NCBI GenBank assembly: GCA_036389455.1
Contig: DASVPW010000041.1
Location: forward strand, 36,447 to 100,446
Direction of reading: 5' to 3'
DNA: 64,000 nucleotides
Origin: JAJKJG01 sp036389455
GTDB taxonomy: Bacteria; Pseudomonadota; Alphaproteobacteria; Rhizobiales; Beijerinckiaceae
The notes beneath the pieces were generated by a model. The model was not told the origin of the DNA and made no database searches. It saw only the letters and a program-made list of their open reading frames with translations. Below, piece by piece: positions 8,035 through 16,181 of this stretch; position 1 is the first letter of the stretch, and the number at the start of each line of letters is the position of its first letter. A program made the translations under genes and the position numbers.

Positions 8035-10128
8035 ATGTCGATGTCGGCACAGGTTTTCATCAGCTATCCGTCCGGAGATCACGACGTCGCCACCCGCATC
8101 TGCGGCGCGATCGAGCGGCGGCGCGTCAGTTGCTGGATCGCGCACCGGGACGTCGGCCCCGGCGAGAACTTCCAGGAGGCCATCGTCCGGGCGATCCGGG
8201 CGGCGCGGGTCATGGTCTTCGTCTTCAGCCGCAAGGCCAACGGTTCGAGCGAGCTCCAGAAGGAACTCGCCCTCGCGAGCCAGAACCGGCTCGCCGTGAT
8301 CCCGGTGCGGGTCGAGGACGTCGCCCCGAACGACGCGCTGCTCTACGAGTTCTCGATCCGGCAGTGGATCGACCTGTTCGACAATTGGGACCGCTCCCTC
8401 GACCGGCTGACCGCGACCATCGGCGCCATCCTGGCCTCGCCGGCGCCGGAGCGCCCGTCGGCCGCCGACGCTCCGGCCCCGCCCCGCCCTGCTCCTCCGG
8501 CGCCGCGGCGGCGTGCCGGGTTGTTCGCGGCGGGGGGGCTCGCGGCTGCGCTCATGCTCGGGCTCGGCATCCTGGCCTCCCTCCGCCCCGGCCCGGAGCC
8601 GCCCGCCGCAAGCGTCGCGACCGTTTCCGCAAGGCCCGATCCAGGCCGGCCGTCCGTGGCCCGAGCCCCGACGGCTCCCGAAGCGGTTCCGCCCATCGCC
8701 ACGGCTCCCCCGGCGCCCGAGCGGGCGCCGGCAGCTGCGGCTCAGACACCGGCCGCTCCCGAGCGGATTCCGGCCGTTGCCGCGGTCACCCCGGCGCCCG
8801 AGCTGGCGCCGCCGGCCACGACCCGAGCCCCAGCCGCTTTGGAACCAGTCCCGGCCGTCGCCGCGGCCCGGCCGGCCCCCGAGCCGGCCCCGCCTGCGGA
8901 CAAGGTCCCGGCAACTCCCGGGCCGGCTCCGGCCGCGCCCGTCTCGGCTGCAGCCGAGCCGGTTCCCCAGCTGGCTCCGGCTTCGGCTGCGGCCGCACCG
9001 AAAGAGACCGAGCGCAATCCGGCACCCGAAGCCGTGCGCGACACCATAGCGAGCGCCGCGACCGAGGCCGCGACGACCCCTGCGGCGCCCGCCGAAAAGC
9101 ATGCCCTTGCCCCGCTCGCGCCGGCACCCTCGGCGTCGATGCCGGCGACAGCCCCGGCAGCCGCCCCGTCGGCTCAGGCTCCGGCCCTGGCCCCCGTCCC
9201 GGAGCCGCCGCCCGCCGCCGTCGTCGTCGCGGCCGTGCCGCCGGTGGCGGTCGCGCTGCCGCGCAGCCCGGTCCAGGGGGAGGGCATCCATCCTCCGAAG
9301 GAGCGCGAATCCGTGGCGGTCGGGCCGGCTCCGTCCGTCCGCGCAGCGGGCGAGGGCGGACAGGTCTTCCGGGAGTGCGGCGTCTGCCCGGAGATGATCG
9401 TCGTGCCGGCCGGGACGGCGGTGATCGGCTCGCCGCCGGGCGAGCGCGGCCGCGACGCCGCGAAGGAGCTGCCGCAGCGCCAGATCCGGATCGCGGCGCC
9501 GTTCGCCGTCTCGCGCTTCCAGGTCACCTTCGCCGAGTGGGACGCCTGCGTCGCCGAGGGTGGCTGCAACAACTGGACGCAAGGGGACGCCGGCTGGGGG
9601 CGCGGCCGCCGGCCGGCGATCTTCGTGTCGTGGAACGACGCCCGCGCCTACGTCGCTTGGCTCTCGGGGAAGACGGGCGGCGCCTACCGGCTCCTGTCCG
9701 AGGCCGAATGGGAGTACGCCGCCCGCGGCTGCCGCGCGCCCTGTCCCTCGACCCCGTTCTGGTTCGGCGAGACCGTCCTCCCGGAGTACGCGAACTACAA
9801 TTCCATGTTCGCCTACGCCGGCGGCAGCAAGGCGACGCCGAAGCGCCGCACCGTGCCGGTCGACGAGGGCCCGGCGAACGCCTTCGGTCTCGTCCACATG
9901 GTCGGCAACGTGCGCCAGTGGGTCGAGGACTGCTGGAGCCTGCCGGCCGGCCCGGGGCCGGGCGACGCCCGTCCCGCGACCGGCGGCGACTGCACGCGGC
10001 GCGTGGTGCGCGGCGGCTCCTGGAACGACGAGCCGGGCGAGCTGCGCAGCGCCGCCCGCTCCTGGGAGGCGGCGGACGTGCGGACGAACAGGATCGGCTT
10101 CCGGATCGCCAGGACCTTGGAGCGCTGA
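8035..10128 (+). CDS. TIR - transmembrane - formylglycine-enzyme-like (SUMF1) protein
   Basis: About 697 residues. An N-terminal TIR domain (about 3-130) starts AQVFISYPSGD and has the Ser/Glu segment NGSSELQKEL, where TIR NADases carry their catalytic Glu. A transmembrane helix lies at about 162-183, followed by a very long Pro/Ala linker (about 186-435). The C-terminal FGE/SUMF1 domain (about 443-697) is marked by MIVVPAGTAVIGS, RLLSEAEWEYAARG, GNVRQWVEDCW and VRGGSWND. The paired Cys of true formylglycine-generating enzymes after GGS are absent, so sulfatase activation is unlikely and a binding role is more plausible. Topology suggests a cytosolic TIR and a periplasmic FGE domain. The start is uncertain (8035 or 8041; the frame is open to 7840). 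It leads the + strand cluster. Confidence 0.85.
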   Translation: MSMSAQVFISYPSGDHDVATRICGAIERRRVSCWIAHRDVGPGENFQEAIVRAIRAARVMVFVFSRKANGSSELQKELALASQNRLAVIPVRVEDVAPNDALLYEFSIRQWIDLFDNWDRSLDRLTATIGAILASPAPERPSAADAPAPPRPAPPAPRRRAGLFAAGGLAAALMLGLGILASLRPGPEPPAASVATVSARPDPGRPSVARAPTAPEAVPPIATAPPAPERAPAAAAQTPAAPERIPAVAAVTPAPELAPPATTRAPAALEPVPAVAAARPAPEPAPPADKVPATPGPAPAAPVSAAAEPVPQLAPASAAAAPKETERNPAPEAVRDTIASAATEAATTPAAPAEKHALAPLAPAPSASMPATAPAAAPSAQAPALAPVPEPPPAAVVVAAVPPVAVALPRSPVQGEGIHPPKERESVAVGPAPSVRAAGEGGQVFRECGVCPEMIVVPAGTAVIGSPPGERGRDAAKELPQRQIRIAAPFAVSRFQVTFAEWDACVAEGGCNNWTQGDAGWGRGRRPAIFVSWNDARAYVAWLSGKTGGAYRLLSEAEWEYAARGCRAPCPSTPFWFGETVLPEYANYNSMFAYAGGSKATPKRRTVPVDEGPANAFGLVHMVGNVRQWVEDCWSLPAGPGPGDARPATGGDCTRRVVRGGSWNDEPGELRSAARSWEAADVRTNRIGFRIARTLER

Positions 10129-10207
10129 AGGCGGCCCTGCCGCTCGACGGCGGCCACGTGCTGAGGATCTGGTCGGCAGCCTATGGCGCCGATGTGGGGA
10201 GGGATTG

Positions 10208-12883
10208 ATGAAGACGACGTTCGGCCTGCTCCTCGCTTGGCTTATGGCCGCTGCGGCGCTGATCTGGTGCGATCCGGCCGCAGCCGCGCGGCGCGCGTTC
10301 CTCGTCGGCATCGAGCGCTACGCTGATCCCAACATCCAGCGCCTCACCCGTTCGGTCCGCGACGCACAGGACCTCGCCAAGGACCTGCAGCTCCTCGGCT
10401 TCGACAAGAAGAACGTCACGGTCGTGACCGACCCGCGCGCGAAGTCCGACTTCGAGAACAAGTTCGCCGCCTTCGTCAAGACGATCGAGGAGGACGACGA
10501 GGTCGTGTTCTTCTTCTCGGGACACGGCCTCGGCGTCGACATCCAGAGCACGAACTACCTCCTGTTCGGCGAGCTCAAGAGCCTATTCACCTACACCCGC
10601 GGCAAGGTTTCGGACGCCGAGCGCAAGAACGCCAACATCGTCAACCTGCGCATGCCCTCCTTCGTCGACCAGTACGAGACCGAGGAGGTGGTCAGGAACG
10701 GCATCTCGGTGACCGAGATCCAGAACCGGATCGCGGCCAGGAAGCCGAGGGTCGCCTTCCTGATCCTCGACGCCTGCCGCTCGCTCGCGGCGCCGGACGA
10801 TACGAAGCGGGCGAAGCGCGGCGCCGAGTCCGGCAGCCGCCTCGTGCGCTACGGCGACGTCCCGACGGGCTTCATGGTGCTGTTCTCGGCCTCGTTCGGC
10901 GAGCAGGCGGTTGAGAGCTTCGGCGACGACGACAGCAACAACAAGCGCGGCAACTCCCTCTTCACCGAGATGCTGCGCTCCGAATTGTGGCGCCCAGGGC
11001 AGACGCTTCCGGCGCTCGCCGAGCGGGTGCGGCTCGTGGTGCGGGCCGCCGCCAACAAGGGCGGGCAGCAGCAGGAGCCGGAGTTCGCCGCGAACCTGAG
11101 CGGCGCGGCCGAGGACTTCACCTTCATCGACGGTATCGGGGCGGAGCGGTTCGCGACCCGCGACGACACCTGCAACGGCTCCGAGGACGATCTTGCCCAG
11201 ATCCTGCGCCTGCCGAAGCGCGAGGAGCTCGAGCGGCACGTCCGCCGCTTCAAGGGCTGCAAGACCGCCGAGAAGGCGCGCTGGCGGCTCGCGAACCTCT
11301 CGGACACGACCGAGGAGGCGGCCGTCGCGGCGCCGGCGGCTCCCGGCCGGACCATCGACGACTGCGACCGGCTCGCGGCCTCGAGCCAGGACTCCGCGCG
11401 CCCGCCGGAGGTGCCCGGCGTGCGCCTTGAGCAGATCGACGCCGACGAGGCGCGCAAGGCCTGCCGGCTGTCGATCTCGCGCAATCCGCGGGTCACCCGC
11501 TTCCTGTTCAACCTCGGCCGCGCCGAGCAGGCCGCGACGGAGCGCATGCGGGCGGACGACCCCGAGCGGCAGGAGGCCTTCGTGCGGGCGCGGCTCGCCT
11601 TCGACGACGCCGCGAAGCGCGGCTACGTCGCGGCCCTCAACAACCTCGCCATCCTCCACGACAACGGCTACGGCGTGACGCAGAACCGCGAGGAGGCGAA
11701 CCGCCTCCTCAAGCAGGCCGCGCAGCAGGGCTTCCCCCTCGGGATGTACAACCTCGGGCTCCGCTACGAGAGCGGCGAGATGGGCATCCAGCGCGACCTC
11801 GTGCAGGCCTACGAGTGGTTTGCGAGGGCGGCCGAGAGCGGGTTCGAGCCGGCCATGATCAAGGTCGGCTACGCCCTGTGGCTGGGGCGCGGCGTCACGG
11901 CCAACCCGCGCCGGGGCGTCGATTGGCTGCAGCGCGCCGCCGACCTCGGGTGGTCCGAGGCGAAGCTCTATCTCGGCTACCTCTACCTCTTCCCGTACCT
12001 CGGCCGCTGGACGAGCAACTTCCCGCCGGACCCGCAGGCGGCGCTCCTGTGGTTCGGCCGCGCCGCCGAGGCCGGAGAGCCCCGCGCCTATCTCAGGATG
12101 GCCGAGATGATGGAGACGGGCCGCGGCCTTCCGAGCCCGCAGCCGGAGCTCGCCGAGCGCTACTACCGCCTCGCCGCGGCGAGCGGCAACCGCGAGGCCC
12201 AGGTCCGCTACGCCGATCGCCTGGCGACGGGGCGGGTCATCGTCAAGACCGAGAACGCCGTGGGCCAGCGCATCGACCTGCTTAAGCGGGCGCTGAGCCA
12301 GGGCTCGGCCGAAGCGGCGGTCCAGCTCGCCCGCATCTACCGTTCCGGCGAGAACGGCGAGAAGGAGCCGCTAGAGGCCATCAGGTACGCCTTCCAGGCG
12401 ATCGCCCTCGCGACCGAGGCCGATCCGACGGAGGCGGGCGGCAACCCCTACCACGAGCTCGACGCCGGCATCCTCCTCGTCAATATGGTCAAGCACGGCG
12501 AGGCCGTCTCGAAGGCCGGCCGGCCCCTGTTCACGCAGGACGAGATCGACCGGATGGAGAAATACTACGGGCGGGCCGATCCGGTCACCAAGGAGGTCAA
12601 GGTCCGCCGCCTCGTCGTCCCCGTGGGGTGCGGAGGAGGCCGCCAGTACAAGCAGATCTGGGTCTGGGACTGGGGGCGGGAGGAATCGCCGACCGAGCCC
12701 CAGTTCCGCTTCCTTGAGCGCGAGGAGGGGTGCCGCCAGAACAACGAGCTGCGCCAGACCCTCGCCAGCAGCTTCGCGACCGCGCGCAAGAACAAGGTCG
12801 CCTTCGCGGACCTGATCGACCAGCAGATCAAGTCCGCGAAGCTCGTGGCTGACGCAGAGGCCGATCGCCGCCGCCGCCGCTGA
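10208..12883 (+). CDS. Secreted caspase-like (C14) protease with Sel1 repeats
   Basis: 891 residues. A signal peptide (1-28, ending AAAARRAF) leads into a caspase/metacaspase-fold domain (about 29-300). The catalytic dyad is visible: His106 in FFFSGHGLG and Cys190 in ILDACRS. A spacer with four Cys precedes Sel1/TPR-like repeats from about 475 to 690, each with A-x-x-x-L-(G/A)-x-x-Y/H and G...A...W/L-x-x-A-A. The C-terminal ~200 residues are unassigned. A periplasmic caspase with Sel1 repeats suggests protein-protein recruitment followed by proteolysis. The ATG at 10208 has GGAGGG six bases upstream. It lies 79 bp after the TIR gene, probably in the same operon. Confidence 0.9.
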   Translation: MKTTFGLLLAWLMAAAALIWCDPAAAARRAFLVGIERYADPNIQRLTRSVRDAQDLAKDLQLLGFDKKNVTVVTDPRAKSDFENKFAAFVKTIEEDDEVVFFFSGHGLGVDIQSTNYLLFGELKSLFTYTRGKVSDAERKNANIVNLRMPSFVDQYETEEVVRNGISVTEIQNRIAARKPRVAFLILDACRSLAAPDDTKRAKRGAESGSRLVRYGDVPTGFMVLFSASFGEQAVESFGDDDSNNKRGNSLFTEMLRSELWRPGQTLPALAERVRLVVRAAANKGGQQQEPEFAANLSGAAEDFTFIDGIGAERFATRDDTCNGSEDDLAQILRLPKREELERHVRRFKGCKTAEKARWRLANLSDTTEEAAVAAPAAPGRTIDDCDRLAASSQDSARPPEVPGVRLEQIDADEARKACRLSISRNPRVTRFLFNLGRAEQAATERMRADDPERQEAFVRARLAFDDAAKRGYVAALNNLAILHDNGYGVTQNREEANRLLKQAAQQGFPLGMYNLGLRYESGEMGIQRDLVQAYEWFARAAESGFEPAMIKVGYALWLGRGVTANPRRGVDWLQRAADLGWSEAKLYLGYLYLFPYLGRWTSNFPPDPQAALLWFGRAAEAGEPRAYLRMAEMMETGRGLPSPQPELAERYYRLAAASGNREAQVRYADRLATGRVIVKTENAVGQRIDLLKRALSQGSAEAAVQLARIYRSGENGEKEPLEAIRYAFQAIALATEADPTEAGGNPYHELDAGILLVNMVKHGEAVSKAGRPLFTQDEIDRMEKYYGRADPVTKEVKVRRLVVPVGCGGGRQYKQIWVWDWGREESPTEPQFRFLEREEGCRQNNELRQTLASSFATARKNKVAFADLIDQQIKSAKLVADAEADRRRRR

Positions 12884-13009
12884 GGCAAGAGTCGGGGAAG
12901 ACGAATACTTCGCGTTGCTTGGGCCTTTCGCAGGTGGTATGCAGCCTCATTCGAGCGCGTTCGGCCGGCGTCTTGTCGGGCGTCGGCCCAAGGGGAACGG
13001 AGCGGTTCG

Positions 13010-14233
13010 ATGATCTCTCGGGCATCACAGCGTCTCGTTGCGGTCTGCGGCGTCGCCGCGGCGGTCGGCTGGATCGCGCCGACGCCGGCCGAGGCCCAGT
13101 TCCGCGGCCTTGCGGGCGCCGTGCTCGGCGGCGCGATCGCGGGGGCGGTCGTCGGGCACGCCTACCGGAGCACGCGGGCGCGCCCGCAGGGGCGCCGCTA
13201 CGCCGCGCCGCCGCGCGAGCGCCGCGTCGTGACCCGCGCCGAGCGCCGCGAGCGGGGCGAGCGGACGGCCGAGGCCGAGCGCACCGAGCGCCCGTCGAAG
13301 GACTCCGAGACCCGCGCTCTCGCGGCGCTCGCGCCGTCGAGCAAGCAGCAGCTCACCGTGCTGAAGAGCATCTCGGCGGCCCCGACCCTCGGCAGCGTCG
13401 GGACGAACGAGGACGCCGCCCGCATCGGCGAGACCACCGTCGACGAGGCGAGCCGCGACAACACCGCCGCCATCCAGCGCCTCATCGACCGGTTCAAGAA
13501 GGAGAGCCAGCGTTCGACCAAGGAAGGCGACATCACCCAGCACAGCATCCAGCAGGCGGTGGACGACAGCTTCAAGAAGGCCGGGCTCCAGCGCTTCCAG
13601 TCGTTCGCCGGCGAGAACTGGTCGGGCGAGCGCCTGCGGGTCATGGTCCTGACCCGGGTCGAGGGCGAGGTCGGCTCGCTCCTCGAGGGGACGAACCGCG
13701 GTCAGGTCCAGATGGCGGAGCTCGCGAAGCTCATCGACAGGGCGGCGCAGGCCGTCTACGCGCGGCTGTTCGAGACCTCCGAGTTCCTGGCCGCCAACCG
13801 CGCCTCGACCCTGTTCTTCCAGCGCCTCTACCAGGTGCACGGGGAACTCGCGAACGGCGAGCTCGGCGAGGACGCCGAGCACCTTCTCGTCAGGGGGGCG
13901 ATGCCCGTCGCGGCCGAGTTCGACGGCCTCTTTCGGCGCCAGGAGAACGGCTTCACCCTGCGCTATCGCCTGAAGCGGATCGTCTTCAACTGCCTGACCG
14001 AGAACGTCGAGCGCATCACGGCGGCCGACAGCGGCATCGCCCTGCGGGACGAGATCGAGCAGCGCATCGCCGAGACCGCCGTCGGCGAATGCGCCGCCTG
14101 GGCCTCGAACCAGTTCAAGACGGCCGAAGGCAAGCTCAAGTCCCAGGAGCCGATGCCGCTCAGGGCCGGCTGGTCGGCCTCAGGGCCGAAGGACGAGGCC
14201 TCCATGTACGGCTCGACCTCCGGCACGATGTGA
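13010..14233 (+). CDS. Secreted Gly-zipper protein of unknown function
   Basis: 407 residues. A signal peptide (1-29, cut near AEAQ) is followed immediately by a glycine-zipper hydrophobic segment (GLAGAVLGGAIAGAVVG) that could insert into or associate with a membrane. An Arg-rich stretch (about 56-95) precedes a helical region (about 100-400) with repeated charged heptads, two Cys (FNC and GEC) near residues 327 and 363, and no recognised domain. It sits 126 bp after the caspase gene and directly before the kinase in the same frame, so it may be a substrate, pore or scaffold of the cluster. AAGGGGA precedes the ATG by about 14 bases. The function is not assignable. Confidence 0.75.
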   Translation: MISRASQRLVAVCGVAAAVGWIAPTPAEAQFRGLAGAVLGGAIAGAVVGHAYRSTRARPQGRRYAAPPRERRVVTRAERRERGERTAEAERTERPSKDSETRALAALAPSSKQQLTVLKSISAAPTLGSVGTNEDAARIGETTVDEASRDNTAAIQRLIDRFKKESQRSTKEGDITQHSIQQAVDDSFKKAGLQRFQSFAGENWSGERLRVMVLTRVEGEVGSLLEGTNRGQVQMAELAKLIDRAAQAVYARLFETSEFLAANRASTLFFQRLYQVHGELANGELGEDAEHLLVRGAMPVAAEFDGLFRRQENGFTLRYRLKRIVFNCLTENVERITAADSGIALRDEIEQRIAETAVGECAAWASNQFKTAEGKLKSQEPMPLRAGWSASGPKDEASMYGSTSGTM

Positions 14234-14278
14234 GGCGCGGGCGCGGGACGACCGGCCCCGGCGCGATCCCTCGCCGGC

Positions 14279-16177
14279 TTGCGGCCTGACTTGCCGGCTG
14301 GCGATCTTCCGGCGGGGGAGGCCGTCGGCGCCTCCACCGGCGCGTCCGATGCCGGCTCGCGGCATGGGCCGGACGAGGTCGAGCGGGCCTTCGCCGACCT
14401 TGCCGCCAATGCCCCGCCGCAGGCGGTCGTCGCCCGCCTCGACGCCGCCGCGCCACCGTCCGGCGCGGCCGCACGGGCCCGCTTCCGGCACGCCCGCGGT
14501 ATCGCGCTGAACCGCCTCGGCCTTTACGAGGAGGCCCTCGGCGACCTGCACGAGGCGCGGCGCTCCTACGCCGCCGCGGGCGACGCCGCCGGCGAGGCCG
14601 CGGCTTGGCGCGCCGTCGCCCAGGTGCACGGCTGGCGCGGCGAGGGACGCGAGGCGGCGCTCGCGCTCCTGCGCGCCGTCGCCGGGAGCGCCGGCGAAGG
14701 CGCGGCCTTCTCCTTGAGCCTCATCGAGGCGGGGCGCCTGAACCTCGAGATCGGGCGCCCATGGGACGCCCGCGCGCTCTTCGAGCAGGGGCTTGCCGCC
14801 GGGTCGAGCCTCAGGGCGTCCGAGCGCCTGCCCGCGCGCCTTGCGCTGACGCAGGCCCTCGTCGCGGCCGGCGACCTCGCCGAGGCGCGACGCATCCTCG
14901 CCGGGCTCGACCGCGACCCGGACGCCTCTCCGCGGGTCCGCTTCCTCGCCCTCCTCGAGACGGCCCGCGTCGCCTTGCGGTCAGGCGCGTCGCCGGAAGC
15001 CGAGGCGCTCCTCGCCCGCGCCGCGCCCCTACTGCCGACGGACGCGCAAGCCTTCGAGCACGTGGAGCTGCGAGAGGTCGAGGCCGAGCTCGCGTTCCGC
15101 ACGGGCCGGGCCGAGGCCGCGCTCGCCCTGATCCGCGCCGTCGTGGCGCGCTTCGCCGAGGACGGCCTCGCGGGCCGCGAGGTCGGCGCGCGGCTGCAGG
15201 AGGCCGAGATCCTCGACCGCCTCGGGCGCGGCGAGGAGGCGGAGCGGACCCTGACGGCGGCGCTGCGGCGGGCCGCGGCCCGCAGCCTCTCCGGGACCGC
15301 GGACGTGGTGCGGGAGCGCCTTGCGGCCCGCGACCGCCCGGCCGGCGCCTGGGCGCCGGACGCGCCGCCCGCGGTCCCGCCGCCGGCCGCGGGGAGCCGG
15401 TTCGTGCGCCGCCGCCCCCTTGGCGAGGGCGGTTTCGGCTCGGTCAGCCGCGCCTACGACCTCGAGACCGGGGCCGAGGTCGCCCTCAAGGCGCTGCGCC
15501 TTGGCAGTCTCTACGATCCGGCCGCGCGCGCCGCGCGCCTCGATGCGGCGCGCCTCGAGGCCGCCGCCGCTTCCCGCATCCGCCATCCCGGCGTCGGGCG
15601 GGTCTACGGTGTCCTCGAGGAGGCGGGCGGCGAGGCGCTTCTGGTGCGCGAGCTGATCGAGGGCCCGACCCTGCGGCAGGCCATGGCGGCGGCGCTCGGG
15701 CCGTCCGAGAAGGCCGGTCTCCTCGCCCACCTCGCCCATGCGCTCGCGGCCGTGCACGCCGCCGGCGTCACCCATCGCGACCTCAAGCCCGAGAACGTCG
15801 TCCTGCGGGACGGCCGCCTGCCGGTGATCATCGATTTCGGCATCAGCGCGGTCGGGCGGCACGCCGGGCCGAGCGCCCTGACGCCGGCCTACGCGGCACC
15901 CGAGCAGATCGCCGGCCGGGCGGTCGACGAGCGCGCCGACCTCTACGCCCTCGGCGCCATCGCCTTCGAGCTCCTCACCGGTCGCCTGCCGGAGCGCGCG
16001 CCCTTGGGTGCCGCGGCGTTCCTGGCCCGGCGACGCCGCGCTCGCCGCCTGCGGGAGGAGCTTGCCGCGGTCCTGCCCGGCCCTGCGGTCGAGGCGGTCG
16101 CCCGCATGCTCGATCCTTCGCCTCGAGCGAGGCCCGCCGCCGGCGATGTCGCGCTCGCCTTCCAGGCCGTGCCTTGA
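14279..16177 (+). CDS. TPR-solenoid Ser/Thr protein kinase
   Basis: 632 residues. About 20-360 are helical TPR-like repeats; the C-terminal 270 are a complete Hanks-type kinase with the Gly loop GEGGFGSV, Lys404 (VALK), HRDLKPEN with Asp501, DFG with Asp519 and the APE motif (AYAAPEQ). All catalytic residues are present. It has no transmembrane helix, so it is cytosolic with a TPR sensor or docking arm. The start is unusual: the first possible codon after the preceding stop (14231-14233) is TTG at 14279, a second TTG follows at 14291, and there is no nearby ATG. The same-frame, 45-bp spacing suggests translational coupling to the upstream gene. It converges, 4 bp apart, on the FHA-protease gene. 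Confidence 0.9.
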   Translation: MRPDLPAGDLPAGEAVGASTGASDAGSRHGPDEVERAFADLAANAPPQAVVARLDAAAPPSGAAARARFRHARGIALNRLGLYEEALGDLHEARRSYAAAGDAAGEAAAWRAVAQVHGWRGEGREAALALLRAVAGSAGEGAAFSLSLIEAGRLNLEIGRPWDARALFEQGLAAGSSLRASERLPARLALTQALVAAGDLAEARRILAGLDRDPDASPRVRFLALLETARVALRSGASPEAEALLARAAPLLPTDAQAFEHVELREVEAELAFRTGRAEAALALIRAVVARFAEDGLAGREVGARLQEAEILDRLGRGEEAERTLTAALRRAAARSLSGTADVVRERLAARDRPAGAWAPDAPPAVPPPAAGSRFVRRRPLGEGGFGSVSRAYDLETGAEVALKALRLGSLYDPAARAARLDAARLEAAAASRIRHPGVGRVYGVLEEAGGEALLVRELIEGPTLRQAMAAALGPSEKAGLLAHLAHALAAVHAAGVTHRDLKPENVVLRDGRLPVIIDFGISAVGRHAGPSALTPAYAAPEQIAGRAVDERADLYALGAIAFELLTGRLPERAPLGAAAFLARRRRARRLREELAAVLPGPAVEAVARMLDPSPRARPAAGDVALAFQAVP

Positions 16178-16181
16178 GCCG

